Shown here: positions 56,006 to 64,000 of the stretch, piece by piece
Numbering within the stretch: the stretch's first letter is position 1
How the letters are laid out: each line of letters begins with the position of its first letter
Assembly: GCF_020386615.1 (NCBI RefSeq)
Contig: NZ_CP077769.1
Span: 4,712,001 to 4,776,000, forward strand
DNA: 64,000 nt
Reading direction: 5' to 3'
Origin: Chitinophaga pendula
Lineage (GTDB): Bacteria > Bacteroidota > Bacteroidia > Chitinophagales > Chitinophagaceae
The notes under the pieces: model-generated
What the model saw: the letters and a program-made list of their open reading frames with translations, nothing else
What the model was told of the DNA's origin: nothing
Databases searched by the model: none
Program-made: the position numbers and the translations under genes

Positions 56006-57364
56006 TTAATAATTAGCAGTTAATGAACCCTGCGCTTTCTGTAGATCTATCTTGCTCGATAATACCTGGTACATAGCATTGAAATAATTCAGCTGTGCAC
56101 TACGCAGATCCGTCTGTGAAATGATCACGTCCAGGTAAGTCTTTACGCCTTCCTTATACTGCATCTCTATCAGATTATACACATCCTGCGCCACCGTCAC
56201 ATTCTCCTTCAATGTAGTATAGTCATTCAAATTACTGCGATATGCCGCCAGCGCCTGCGAATACTCCGTATTGATACGATTCTTCAACGCATAAAAATCA
56301 TAATCTACACGACGCAGCTGCCACTCCGCCTGACGGATATTATGTATCCGCTTCGAACCCTGGAATATCGGCAACGAGATCTTCAAACCTGCCAGCGAAC
56401 TGGGATAGTTCTGGTTATACAACTTGCTGAACTTGTCATCCTGGTAGTTGAAAGAATAGTTGATAAACGCTGATAACGTGGGCAGAAAACTCCATTTATT
56501 ATACCGCAGGTCAGCCTCTAATAACGTGCGACGGGTCTCCAACAACTGATACTCAATTCGTTTATCATAACTTACTCCCATAGACGTATCTCCCATCAGC
56601 ACACTCGACTCTATACCAACCGTATCATATACTAATGGTAAACTCGTCGCCGATGCAGGATACCCCATCAACTCACGCAGATACACCTGCTTCGCCACAA
56701 TCTGCTCCTGCGCACTCTTACGCTGCGCCTTCGCATTGTTCAATGCAATCGTAGCCCGCTTATAATCAATCTTATCTACCACACCACTCTGGTATTGATT
56801 ATAAGCATCCTTCAGACTACGCTCCAGACGAATAATATCCGCCTCTATCACTTCCATCTGCTTCTGCGACAACAACACATCATAATAGGACTTGCTCACC
56901 TGGGAGATCACATCGATCTTGTTACTCTCCGTGGTCTGACGTACCTGCTTACGTACGTCCCTCGCCGTACGGTTCGCCAACAATAGATCCCGGTTGAATA
57001 TGTTCTGGTTCAACGTAAACAACGCCGCAGAAGTATTAGACACCCCGATCTGTACCGGTCGCCTTACACCATTCGCATCCGGAAACAAAGAAGTCGGCAG
57101 CTCCAGATAGTGCTGCAGGTTATAATCCAACCCAATCTGAGGATACCAGTCTGCTAACTTACTCTTGATACTGTGCTCCGTAATGGTTTCATCAATCTGG
57201 GATTGCCGGACCACAGGCTGGTGGGACAGGGCATACTGAATACAGTCCTGTAAAGTTGCCCTGGTTAAAAGAGAATCTGACGTTTGCTGCCCGTATGCAA
57301 GCCCCGCGGTTAGGAACATCACAATGGCAGTCGTCACACTGAATAATGTTTTCATAAAAGACAT
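56006..57364 (-). CDS. TolC-family outer-membrane efflux protein
   Basis: This protein of about 452 residues has a signal peptide (cleavage near YGQQ) and two repeats of the outer-membrane efflux protein family: coiled-coil helical segments LLANRTARDVRKQVRQTTESNKIDVISQVSKSYYDVLLSQ and QKSAQEQIVAKQVYLRELMG in the first half, NTEYSQALAAYRSNLNDYTTLKENV with YKEGVKTYLDVIISQTDLRSAQLNYFNAMYQ in the second. The last of these is the usual C-terminal signature. The start is ambiguous between the ATGs at 57364 and 57355; an upstream TTG was rejected. It is the first gene of the efflux operon, about 60 bp after a TATCTTTG element. Confidence 0.94.
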   Translation of the reverse strand: MSFMKTLFSVTTAIVMFLTAGLAYGQQTSDSLLTRATLQDCIQYALSHQPVVRQSQIDETITEHSIKSKLADWYPQIGLDYNLQHYLELPTSLFPDANGVRRPVQIGVSNTSAALFTLNQNIFNRDLLLANRTARDVRKQVRQTTESNKIDVISQVSKSYYDVLLSQKQMEVIEADIIRLERSLKDAYNQYQSGVVDKIDYKRATIALNNAKAQRKSAQEQIVAKQVYLRELMGYPASATSLPLVYDTVGIESSVLMGDTSMGVSYDKRIEYQLLETRRTLLEADLRYNKWSFLPTLSAFINYSFNYQDDKFSKLYNQNYPSSLAGLKISLPIFQGSKRIHNIRQAEWQLRRVDYDFYALKNRINTEYSQALAAYRSNLNDYTTLKENVTVAQDVYNLIEMQYKEGVKTYLDVIISQTDLRSAQLNYFNAMYQVLSSKIDLQKAQGSLTANY

Positions 57365-57421
57365 TTGGACAATCAAATCTTCATTAAACCAATCTGAAAA
57401 GAAAAGAGGCTATTTGAGCGG

Positions 57422-57429
57422 CAAAGATA
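57422..57429 (-). promoter_or_regulatory. Possible -7 promoter element of the efflux operon
   Basis: On the minus strand TATCTTTG matches TAnnTTTG and lies about 58 bp before the first gene's ATG. No TTTG is found at -33. Confidence 0.4.
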
Positions 57430-57643
57430 TAGTCAACTCGGTTAACTTTCTTACTGCCCTTTATAGTTATTATCTATAACTTACCTGGAATATGTCTATT
57501 TCTGCTAAAATTTTAGCGCACACAAACAAAGCACAGTAAAGGTTTCACTAGTTCTAAATCAATAGGTTCTACACCAGATTCCACGACTGTTAATTAGTGT
57601 TAATTTACACAAACGGTACAGTTCTCCCGCTTTATCTGGCCCA

Positions 57644-59011
57644 TCACCGTACCGCCACTCCCGTTACCCTCAACGCCAACGGATAGGGATATGCAATCTG
57701 CCTCGCCAGTCTCCCCGCCGACGCCACCGCAAAATCACCGGAAACCGCCAAATGGCGCCCCTTGCTCACATCCATGATACGCACCGCCGCTATCACCTGC
57801 CCATTCACAGATACCGCCATAAAACGTCCTATATGCTCGCGGGTATGATCTGCCAGTTTACCCGCACCCGCCACCGTCAACGATAAAGTCATCGTACTGG
57901 CATCATCCTGCCCCTCCACCATCACACAACCCGCAATGTCCTGATTACCTAATATCACCTTCGAGGTATCCAGCAAGTACATCGCCCAGGCCGCAGGCCC
58001 CTCATCCGCCTCCCCCAACTGCACAGACACTCTCCTCGTCAACCCAATAGCAGGTAACGCCACCCGCAATAATGATAATACCCGCCCAGTATCTTCCGTA
58101 TGTATCCATCCACTCACTGCCGGCCAACTGCCCTGCTCCGCAATAATCAGAGGCGATACCACCCCCAGCCGCTGCCGCCTCAATACAGCATCCGCCTGCT
58201 GCAACCACCTCCCTGTACTATCCGCCACCGGCAACACGACAATACCAGCATTACGCTCTAGCAACTCCCGAGCAGCCAACGTATCAAACCGGCCACGCAT
58301 CGTAATACATACGTTATCGCCTTGCACGTGTATATCCTGCGGTCCAATTTTTACCGGCGTCCCTCCAAAACGATGCAACACCACCCGGCGGATACTGTCC
58401 TGCTCAGCTACCGTCAACGACCGCCCATCCGAAGCAACCAGCGTATAGGTCACCGTATTCAACTGGCCGGGCACAAAATGACGACCCTTGAAAATATTCG
58501 CCCACCGCAACGTCGTCGACAGGCTTAACCTCGGCTGAGGCACCGTCACACTCAGAATATGACGGGAAGTCTCCCCATCCATGATATAATACAGCGTAGC
58601 TGGCGTACGCTCTCCGCTGGCCGCGTCATACTCCACCTTAAAAAGTACATATGGATACCCTCCCTGCTCCCGTTGCTCCAGATATACAGGCACCGCACTG
58701 GAATTTTCCTTCAACGCCTGTGCATACAACCGCGCCACCACCGTCCGCAACCCCGTACTGTCCAACCCCTTCACCGTCTGCCGCAATACCACCGATACCT
58801 GCTCTCCCGCCATCGGCCCTTCACCACTCACCCACCGGGTCTGTATATGATGGGAATCCTTACTCACATGCTGCATAGCAGGCTGCAACCGCAATGCCTT
58901 CGGCCACCGCACAGAAAAACGGTCCAGCACCGGCGCAGACCGCTGCTGCTGCCCGCAACCGGCCACCAGGATATATAACAGCAAAAAAATAATGCAGTAC
59001 CTCCGTTGCAT
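57644..59011 (-). CDS. Lipoprotein with a SecD-like (P1 head) domain
   Basis: This 455-residue protein has a signal with lipobox-like VAGC (Cys about 19). The final 110 residues include a stretch around residues 370-430 (LTVAGAGKLADHTREHIGRF, VSVNGQVIAAVRIMDVSKGR and LAVSGDFAVASAGRLARQI). It closely follows the periplasmic P1 head of SecD, where the pattern is F...GA..FA..T..NIGR..AIVLDG.V..AP.I....G...I.G.F. There is no membrane domain as in SecD. The rest was not recognised; it is more G+C-rich than many neighbours. It could bind exported proteins at the outer side of the membrane. It lies just downstream of lipA on the same strand. Confidence 0.7.
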   Translation of the reverse strand: MQRRYCIIFLLLYILVAGCGQQQRSAPVLDRFSVRWPKALRLQPAMQHVSKDSHHIQTRWVSGEGPMAGEQVSVVLRQTVKGLDSTGLRTVVARLYAQALKENSSAVPVYLEQREQGGYPYVLFKVEYDAASGERTPATLYYIMDGETSRHILSVTVPQPRLSLSTTLRWANIFKGRHFVPGQLNTVTYTLVASDGRSLTVAEQDSIRRVVLHRFGGTPVKIGPQDIHVQGDNVCITMRGRFDTLAARELLERNAGIVVLPVADSTGRWLQQADAVLRRQRLGVVSPLIIAEQGSWPAVSGWIHTEDTGRVLSLLRVALPAIGLTRRVSVQLGEADEGPAAWAMYLLDTSKVILGNQDIAGCVMVEGQDDASTMTLSLTVAGAGKLADHTREHIGRFMAVSVNGQVIAAVRIMDVSKGRHLAVSGDFAVASAGRLARQIAYPYPLALRVTGVAVR

Positions 59012-59017
59012 ATAAAT

Positions 59018-59050
59018 AAAAAAATCCAGCCTTACTCGAAGGCTGGATTT
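59018..59050 (-). terminator. Terminator of lipA
   Basis: AAATCCAGCCTT and AAGGCTGGATTT form a 12-bp stem with a five-base loop (CGAGT on the minus strand), followed by a T-run on the minus strand. It lies 29 bp after the lipA stop and upstream of the lipoprotein gene. Confidence 0.82.
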
Positions 59051-59078
59051 CTATCGATTATTAAACGTAATACTATAC

Positions 59079-59975
59079 TTACTTGTTTCTGCCGCTGAAA
59101 ATATGTTTTTCAGCATGGTAAGAAGACCTCACCAACGGACCAGATTCTACATAGTCCAGCCCCATTGCATAACCGATCTCGCGCAATTCCGCAAATTCAT
59201 CTGGATGTACAAAACGGATCACCGGCAGGTGCTTCGGCGTAGGTTGCAGGTACTGGCCCAGGGTCACTACATCACACCCATTGTCATACAGATCCTGCAT
59301 CGCCTGTACCACCTCTTCCTTCGTCTCTCCCAATCCAAGCATGATACCACTTTTGGTACGCATACCGCCTTCCTTCAACCGGCGGATCACCTCCAGACTA
59401 CGATGATATTTAGCCTGTATACGCACCTGTTTGGTCAAACGTTCTACCGTCTCCAGGTTATGAGACACCACCTCCGGTGCTACCTCAATGATCCTTGCCA
59501 GGTTCTCCCATTGCCCTCTGAAATCAGGGATCAGGGTCTCCAGCGTAGTCTCAGGATTTAAGGCACGGATAGCTTTAATGGTATTCGCCCAGACGATAGA
59601 ACCACCGTCTTTCAGCTCATCCCTGTCTACAGAAGTCAATACCGCATGTTTTACCTTCATCAAGTAAATAGCTTCCGCTACCCGCTGCGGCTCATCCCAA
59701 TCCACCGCCTCAGGACGGCCCGTCGCTACCGCGCAGAAACCACAGCTGCGTGTACAAATGTTTCCCAGGATCATGAAGGTCGCCGTACCAGCTCCCCAGC
59801 ACTCTCCCATATTCGGACAGTTTCCGCTCTCGCAGATCGTATGTAATTTATGTGTATCAACCAGGTTCCTTACTTGCTTGTAACTTTCACCGATCGGTAG
59901 TTTTACGCGCAACCAGTCAGGCTTCTTTACCCTGGCGCTCGCCGGCTCTGCGGCTATTACGGGTAATTCTTGCAT
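59079..59975 (-). CDS. lipA: Lipoyl synthase
   Basis: This 298-residue radical-SAM enzyme inserts two sulfurs into octanoyl-lipoyl-domain substrates. [14 protein letters not shown] (near 49-62) gives the auxiliary-cluster cysteines. [20 protein letters not shown] holds the radical-SAM CxxxCxxC motif, and the C-terminus has RSSYHAE with the Ser that ligates the auxiliary cluster. The length fits a complete LipA. It is single in its operon here; the octanoyltransferase gene is not seen within the window. A terminator separates it from the downstream lipoprotein gene. Confidence 0.97.
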   Translation of the reverse strand: MQELPVIAAEPASARVKKPDWLRVKLPIGESYKQVRNLVDTHKLHTICESGNCPNMGECWGAGTATFMILGNICTRSCGFCAVATGRPEAVDWDEPQRVAEAIYLMKVKHAVLTSVDRDELKDGGSIVWANTIKAIRALNPETTLETLIPDFRGQWENLARIIEVAPEVVSHNLETVERLTKQVRIQAKYHRSLEVIRRLKEGGMRTKSGIMLGLGETKEEVVQAMQDLYDNGCDVVTLGQYLQPTPKHLPVIRFVHPDEFAELREIGYAMGLDYVESGPLVRSSYHAEKHIFSGRNK

Positions 59976-60016
59976 CGCTTATTCCTTTCTTTAGACTAAC
60001 AAAGTTACTACTTCTC

Positions 60017-60868
60017 CTACTTATTCCAGCGTTTACCAAATTGAAGGCTCACATATGCATTAAAGAAAAACTGCTTATTATCGATCAATGCCATAATAGG
60101 CACCTTCTTCGTATAATACTCCGCATTCACACCCACCTCCAGCGCACTGACGATCTCGTTAAACCGGGCCCAGTCAAACCGTATACCCGTTTTCGCATGC
60201 AATCCCGGTACCACCGACAACTCTCCCCAACCCTTGCCAAATCCGGCACCACCAATGATAGACTGCCGGGACAGGAACACCCCGTCATACAACGGACTCA
60301 TACCATATTTGATCGACTTCGTCTCCCGGGGATTCAAAGGGTCCTGCACCATCACATAATAAGGCTTCAACAACCCCACAGATATACCTCCGTAATATAC
60401 ACCACTCACTTCCACCCCGTTCTTATTCCCCTTTCCACCTATCAACCGGCGCTGACCTATACCAAACTTAGCCTGGTAAAAATTGTTCTGCTTGCCAAAA
60501 ATATAAGGACGCTCCGTATACACATACCCAAATCCATCCACTCCCCGGAAATCCCCCGGCTTACGATCCTCCTTCGGATGTTTCTTCTCCATCAACTCAA
60601 ACTGGAAATAGGTCACCTTCTCTCTCGTCTTACGATAACCCAACTCAAAAAATCCACCATACCCGTCCGTATTCAACCGGGCACCCAAAGACCACTCCCG
60701 CTCAAACACATTATCACCTTCCTCCCGCTCCTTAAACAGGGATATACGCTTTAACCGCCGTTGCTCTTTCTCCTCCCGCTTGGCTTCTTTAGAGGATGTA
60801 CGCGAAGACTGCGCCTGCAGACCGCCACCAATCAATAATAAAAGGAAGAATAATTGTATTTTTTTCAC
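60017..60868 (-). CDS. Exported protein, probable outer-membrane beta-barrel
   Basis: This 283-residue protein starts at a GTG (60868) with a signal peptide (cleavage near LQAQ), then a charged segment (SKEAKREEKEQRRLKRISL). From about residue 60 it has alternating aromatic and polar residues consistent with a small beta-barrel. It contains WSLGARLNTDGYGGFFELGYRKTRE and GLHAKTGIRFDWARFNEIVSALEVGVNAEYY, and ends AYVSLQFGKRWNK. No family name was recognised. It lies 41 bp upstream of the lipA start on the same strand, so it may be co-transcribed. Confidence 0.72.
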   Translation of the reverse strand: MKKIQLFFLLLLIGGGLQAQSSRTSSKEAKREEKEQRRLKRISLFKEREEGDNVFEREWSLGARLNTDGYGGFFELGYRKTREKVTYFQFELMEKKHPKEDRKPGDFRGVDGFGYVYTERPYIFGKQNNFYQAKFGIGQRRLIGGKGNKNGVEVSGVYYGGISVGLLKPYYVMVQDPLNPRETKSIKYGMSPLYDGVFLSRQSIIGGAGFGKGWGELSVVPGLHAKTGIRFDWARFNEIVSALEVGVNAEYYTKKVPIMALIDNKQFFFNAYVSLQFGKRWNK

Positions 60869-61098
60869 AGTAATGGGCTATTATATATCAAATATATTAC
60901 TTCAGATTGTGATTAATAAATCCGCTTCCACCAAAACATAACTATGATGTACCGGGAAAGGCTAATATATAAACGCCGGTTTTACGCTATTGTTACACGG
61001 CTGCCTACAAACCTACAAGATTTTTCCCACTCCCCCTCATGGCCATAGCATTTAACAGAAATATAGTTACTTTACCTCCCGAAAAAAACATCACAGCC

Positions 61099-61506
61099 AT
61101 GCAAACAGCCGAAATTGTATACAACGGACAACTCAGGACCACCGCCACACACGTTAAAAGCCAAACCACCATCGAAACAGATGCCCCGGTAGACAACAAC
61201 GGCAAAGGAGAACGATTCTCCCCAACCGACCTCGTAGCCGCCGCACTAGGCACCTGCATGGTCACCATCATGGGCATCACCGCCAACCAGCATAAATGGC
61301 AGCTGGAAGGTACCAAAGTCGGCGTTCTTAAATTAATGGGAACAGACCCGCGCCGTATCACGCAGCTCAAAGTAGTCATCGATTTTCCCACAGGCCACAA
61401 CCTGGGCGAAAAAGAAAGAAAAATACTGGAAACAGCCGCACTCAACTGCCCCGTAGCTAAAAGCATCCATCCCGATATCATACAGGATGTTACCTTCAAT
61501 TGGTAA
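61099..61506 (+). CDS. OsmC family protein
   Basis: This 135-residue OsmC-type protein has TDAPVDNNGKGERFSPTDLVAAALGTCMVTIMGI near 28-62, including the conserved Cys of the first half, and TAALNCPVAKSIHPDI near 113-128 with the second Cys. It probably reduces organic hydroperoxides or acts in redox balance. The ATG at 61099 is preferred because the family begins near it (MQTAEIVYNG); an earlier ATG at 61039 would add 20 unconserved residues. It is divergent from the outer-membrane protein gene by about 230 bp. Confidence 0.9.
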   Translation: MQTAEIVYNGQLRTTATHVKSQTTIETDAPVDNNGKGERFSPTDLVAAALGTCMVTIMGITANQHKWQLEGTKVGVLKLMGTDPRRITQLKVVIDFPTGHNLGEKERKILETAALNCPVAKSIHPDIIQDVTFNW

Positions 61507-61629
61507 GAAAAATCATCCCGCCAGACCAGCCCACCAGTTGGTCTGGCAATCTACTCCCATCCACACACAACCAATCCTACCCTCGTCTCAGCACCGCCCA
61601 CCTCCCCCTGTCAGCAACCCTCCGCCACC

Positions 61630-62916
61630 TCACTCCTCCCGTAATAACTTCGCCCCTACCGCACACGCCAAACATCGCTTCTCATCACAGTAATGCTGCT
61701 TCAGCTGCAATAACGCCTGCGTATCCAACGCCGTACGTACCCCGATGCCAGCCTCCTCCCATACCTGCACCACCCGGTTCTCCTCCGCCGGCAACTGCCC
61801 CAGCAACTGCAATGCCCGCTCCTGGTAATACCGCTGCGCTTTCTCCTGCCCATACAGATACAATAAAGGCAATACCGTATTGATCAGGATATTGTGGATC
61901 GCAGTCCTGCCCGGCTGCCGCGTACGCCCATCCTCCGTATCAAACCGGTAATGCTGTTGCCAGTAAGCCGACAAGGGCACTGTAAACAATCGCTCCAACA
62001 CCCCTATATCACCCGCTTCCAATATCCGGGAAAATAAATGAGAAGGCCCGTGTAACAACGCCGCCAACATAGCAATACGCATACTCGGAAACGCCGAAGG
62101 CCGCATCCTCAACCACCTCCAGCGATACGCCTCCATCGGCTCCAGCGAATACTTATGACGCAGATAACTGTACTCCTCATACAACTGCTGCGGATACCCC
62201 GATGCTAACCCCGCATGCAACATCCCCGCCTGCCCGAACAATAACGCCTCCAGCTGCAACAGGTTCCCCCGGTGACGCATCAGCAACGTATGCGGCAACG
62301 ACTGCGCCAGCTGCAAAAAAGGCAACGCATTCACCGGCACCCCCAACCCCTGCGCCACCGCCCAAAAACAAACCTCCTCCCAGTTATACCTCGTATGCAG
62401 CAACCACGCCTGGAACATCTGCGTCTTCCGCTCCCAACGCTCCGCCAGCAACCGCTCCTTCCAGCTCTGCCACGTCAACGCCGGCACCTTCGCCGCACCC
62501 CACGCACAAGGCAACCGATCCATCGTCGTCAACAACTGCTCATACCGCTGCCACACCCGTAACGGTATCCGCTGCCCCAACTCCACACAGGGTATCCCCA
62601 GCCGGTCCACCTCCGCCATATCATGCTCCAACACTACATGCAATACCACACTGTCATACTGCCGGTTATACTGATGCCCATGCCGGTACCAGTCCGATGT
62701 CCGCATATGCAACTCCACCTGCCCCGCCCACAACGCAGCCCCTATACGAACCCGCGCCGACGTAAAGTCCGGACCCGCATCACGGTTACGAACACCCGGA
62801 TGCAATACATCCACCGGCTCACCAGCCGTCGTCTCCAACGAAATAGCATTATACAATCGGAACTGCCAGATATGCTGCAGCAGCGATTCCGTACATCCGG
62901 GGCCAACGGAGATCAT
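61630..62916 (-). CDS. DUF2851 family protein
   Basis: This 428-residue cytoplasmic protein matches the DUF2851 pattern at the N-terminus: ESLLQHIWQFRLYN, GEPVDVLHPGVRNRDAGPDFTSARVRIG and WAGQVELHMRTSDWYRHGH. The middle and C-terminal parts are helical and rich in Leu, Arg and Trp. The C-terminus ends with a Cys-bearing segment (HYCDEKRCLACAVGAKLL). Function is unknown. The gene is noticeably richer in G+C and in Gln/Arg/Leu codons than most neighbours. It is divergent from the 11-bp TATA array that lies 131 bp upstream of its start. Confidence 0.85.
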   Translation of the reverse strand: MISVGPGCTESLLQHIWQFRLYNAISLETTAGEPVDVLHPGVRNRDAGPDFTSARVRIGAALWAGQVELHMRTSDWYRHGHQYNRQYDSVVLHVVLEHDMAEVDRLGIPCVELGQRIPLRVWQRYEQLLTTMDRLPCAWGAAKVPALTWQSWKERLLAERWERKTQMFQAWLLHTRYNWEEVCFWAVAQGLGVPVNALPFLQLAQSLPHTLLMRHRGNLLQLEALLFGQAGMLHAGLASGYPQQLYEEYSYLRHKYSLEPMEAYRWRWLRMRPSAFPSMRIAMLAALLHGPSHLFSRILEAGDIGVLERLFTVPLSAYWQQHYRFDTEDGRTRQPGRTAIHNILINTVLPLLYLYGQEKAQRYYQERALQLLGQLPAEENRVVQVWEEAGIGVRTALDTQALLQLKQHYCDEKRCLACAVGAKLLREE

Positions 62917-63047
62917 CTTATTATTTGATTTTCAGGGGTTACGAATCAGTTTTTCTCAAACAAAACAAATAAACAAAAAAATTCGCCTCGCAAATGTTAA
63001 TCCGCCTGCCTTTTTTATCCACGCTTAATCCTCACCTCCACCTTCCC

Positions 63048-63226
63048 TATAGCTCTCCTGTATCATTCCTATAGCATTCGTATAATCATCCTGTAAGCAA
63101 AGCATATAGCTACCTATAGCATCGATATACAAAACATATAGATCACCTATACAATCACTATAGGTTGGATATAGATTGGATATAGAACACTTATACAACG
63201 CTTATACAACACTTATACATCCTATA
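63048..63226 (+). repeat. Array of 11-bp TATA-phased units
   Basis: The sequence carries about sixteen units each opening with TATA (or TGTA/TATC), mostly exactly 11 bp apart: 63048, 63059, 63070, 63081, 63092, 63105, 63115, 63126, 63137, 63148, 63159, 63170, 63181, 63192, 63203, 63214 and 63223. The consensus is roughly TATAG/C followed by A/C-rich bases. Eleven base pairs is close to one helical turn, so each TATA faces nearly the same side of the helix. It lies between the DUF2851 gene and the SAM-riboswitch promoter and codes for nothing evident. Confidence 0.8.
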
Positions 63227-63296
63227 AGCAACCAGTGTACAACCTCATGATTTTCAAACCAATAAGTATTTCCGGATATTTCTTTTTCCCCGAGTA

Positions 63297-63329
63297 TTTG
63301 GAATTCTCGTCAAACTACTGTTACCTTTG
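63297..63329 (+). promoter_or_regulatory. Consensus Bacteroidota promoter of the metabolic gene downstream
   Basis: TTTG (63297-63300) and TACCTTTG (63322-63329) are separated by 21 bp, which fits the -33 TTTG / -7 TAnnTTTG consensus. A transcript would start near 63336, just ahead of the SAM riboswitch. Confidence 0.75.
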
Positions 63330-63348
63330 CACCCAGTTCTTACACAAG

Positions 63349-63464
63349 ACTTATCCAGAAAGGCGGAGGGACTTGGCCCTGCGATGCCTTAGCAACCATC
63401 TTGTTCACACAACAGGAAAAGGTGCTAATTCCGGCTCCGGTAGCAATACCAGAGATAGATAAGT
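63349..63464 (+). ncRNA. SAM-I (S-box) riboswitch
   Basis: The P1 stem is ACTTATC (63349-63355) and GATAAGT (63458-63464). Between lie AGGCGGAGGGACTTGGCCC, GATGCCTTAGCAACC, an internal GGTGCTAATTCC and CAGAGATAGATAAG, all in the expected order. It binds S-adenosylmethionine. The terminator at 63501-63532 forms the expression platform, so high SAM would lower transcription of the gene beginning at 63698. Confidence 0.92.
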
Positions 63465-63500
63465 TGGCAGAGATTACTCTTCATGTATAAAAATACTTAA

Positions 63501-63532
63501 AGGCTCTTCCAACACCAGGAAGGGCCTTTTTT
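63501..63532 (+). terminator. Terminator of the SAM riboswitch
   Basis: AAGGCTCTTCC pairs with GGAAGGGCCTT (one T-G pair) around a short loop, followed by TTTTTT. ACTTA at 63495-63499 could pair with TAAGT of the P1 3' arm (63460-63464) as an alternative, which may be the antiterminator. Confidence 0.8.
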
Positions 63533-63697
63533 ATGCCCGCTCCCCCCCTCCCCACCCGATCTGGATAATGTTTGTCGTGCAATGATCTGCCGAATTTGTT
63601 ATATTGTAATAAGCTTGCAATACCGGCCAGGCCCACACCATACAAGCCCCCGGATGCCAACATCAACCACAGTATAACCTACTAAAATCAGTGAACG

Positions 63698-64000
63698 GTG
63701 AAAACAGCGACGCAACTCATTCACAGCATCCCCGTCGACGAACTGACAGGCGCGATCTCAGTACCAATTTACCAGAGCTCCACCTTCGTCCAGGAATCGC
63801 CGGGCATCAACAAAGGCTTCGAATTCTCCAGGGCCAATAACCCCACGAGAAAAGTACTCGAAGACATCATATGCGGACTCGAAGAAGGCTACGCCGGATT
63901 CGCTTTCGCCAGCGGCATGGCTGCCATCGATGCTGTACTCAAACTACTCAAATCCGGCGATGAGATCATGGCCGTAGAAGATACCTATGGCGGCATCTTC
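63698..64000 (+). CDS. Transsulfuration enzyme (cystathionine gamma-synthase type), 5' part only
   Basis: 101 codons are open from a GTG at 63698 to the window edge; a stop lies upstream in frame (63692-63694), so the GTG is the likely start. It contains TGAISVPIYQSSTFVQ and FEFSRANNPTRKVLEDIICG, then FAFASGMAAIDAVLKLLKSGDEIM and DTYGGIF. These are the N-terminal blocks of PLP enzymes of the MetB/MetC/MetZ family. The SAM riboswitch just upstream suits a methionine biosynthesis enzyme. Whether it is a gamma-synthase, sulfhydrylase or beta-lyase cannot be told from this part. Confidence 0.9.
   Translation, partial: MKTATQLIHSIPVDELTGAISVPIYQSSTFVQESPGINKGFEFSRANNPTRKVLEDIICGLEEGYAGFAFASGMAAIDAVLKLLKSGDEIMAVEDTYGGIF

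Noticed and set aside
58559..58978. Long plus-strand frame antisense to the SecD-like lipoprotein gene
   Set aside because: It is Pro/His/Arg-rich in a G+C-rich gene and has no protein-like motif; the minus strand carries the lipoprotein with a signal and lipobox.
62202..62765. Plus-strand Ala/Pro/Thr-rich frame antisense to the DUF2851 gene
   Set aside because: Its low-complexity composition is the mirror of the G+C-rich minus-strand gene, which matches a known family.
63048..63226. CRISPR array as an explanation of the periodic TATA region
   Set aside because: Units are only 11 bp with no conserved repeat-spacer pattern and no cas genes nearby.

Overview
The window looks like a chromosomal segment of a Bacteroidota species, most like the Chitinophaga group. 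The reasons are SusC/SusD pairs, FecR/ECF-sigma control of a TonB-dependent receptor, many lipoproteins with short lipoboxes, Bacteroidota-type promoters (TTTG...TAnnTTTG), a eukaryote-like class I ribonucleotide reductase, and A+T-rich intergenic DNA between genes of moderate G+C. No tRNA, rRNA, insertion sequence, prophage or CRISPR array was seen. The left and right ends cut through genes.

Layout. 1-5834 (minus): a non-phosphorylating L-fucose catabolic operon (SDR, lipoprotein, FAH-type hydrolase, mutarotase, lactonase, fucose dehydrogenase, FucP-type transporter). L-fuconate dehydratase is not in view. 6003-6300: a decayed gene fragment. 6447-11898 (minus): leucine operon leuC-methyltransferase-leuD-leuB-leuA. 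12120-16637 (plus): a helical-repeat protein, an AraC regulator and two paralogous small exported proteins around a MauE-like membrane protein. 16734-24361: DUF3738-like protein, SusD and STN-type SusC (minus), divergent from an ECF sigma factor and FecR anti-sigma factor (plus). 24375-27211 (minus): hybrid histidine kinase and a bacterial terpene synthase. 27662-30062: FMN reductase and a two-gene ABC transporter.

30440-34292: a cobalamin riboswitch ahead of nrdB-nrdA (class I ribonucleotide reductase). 34304-36039: MBL-fold hydrolase, HxlR regulator and a 59-residue double-glycine-leader peptide whose six cysteines follow the defensin CS-alpha-beta pattern. 36552-41213: a second SusC/SusD pair. 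41283-46469: TrmH, AsmA-like protein, SdpI-like protein and small proteins. 46593-51424 (minus): outer-membrane receptor-like protein, ECF sigma factor, anti-sigma-like protein and two Spy/CpxP-like proteins. 51571-57364 (minus): tolC-acrA-acrB type RND efflux operon. 57644-62916: lipoprotein with a SecD-like domain, lipA, an outer-membrane protein, an OsmC protein and a DUF2851 protein. 63048-64000: an 11-bp phased TATA array, a consensus promoter, a SAM-I riboswitch with terminator, and the start of a transsulfuration enzyme gene.

The strongest candidate for something undescribed is the defensin-like peptide at 35860-36039. Next are the 11-bp TATA array at 63048-63226, the methyltransferase embedded in the leucine operon, the orphan terpene synthase, and the cobalamin riboswitch in front of a B12-independent reductase. 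All functional calls come from reading motifs in the sequence; no database search was run.
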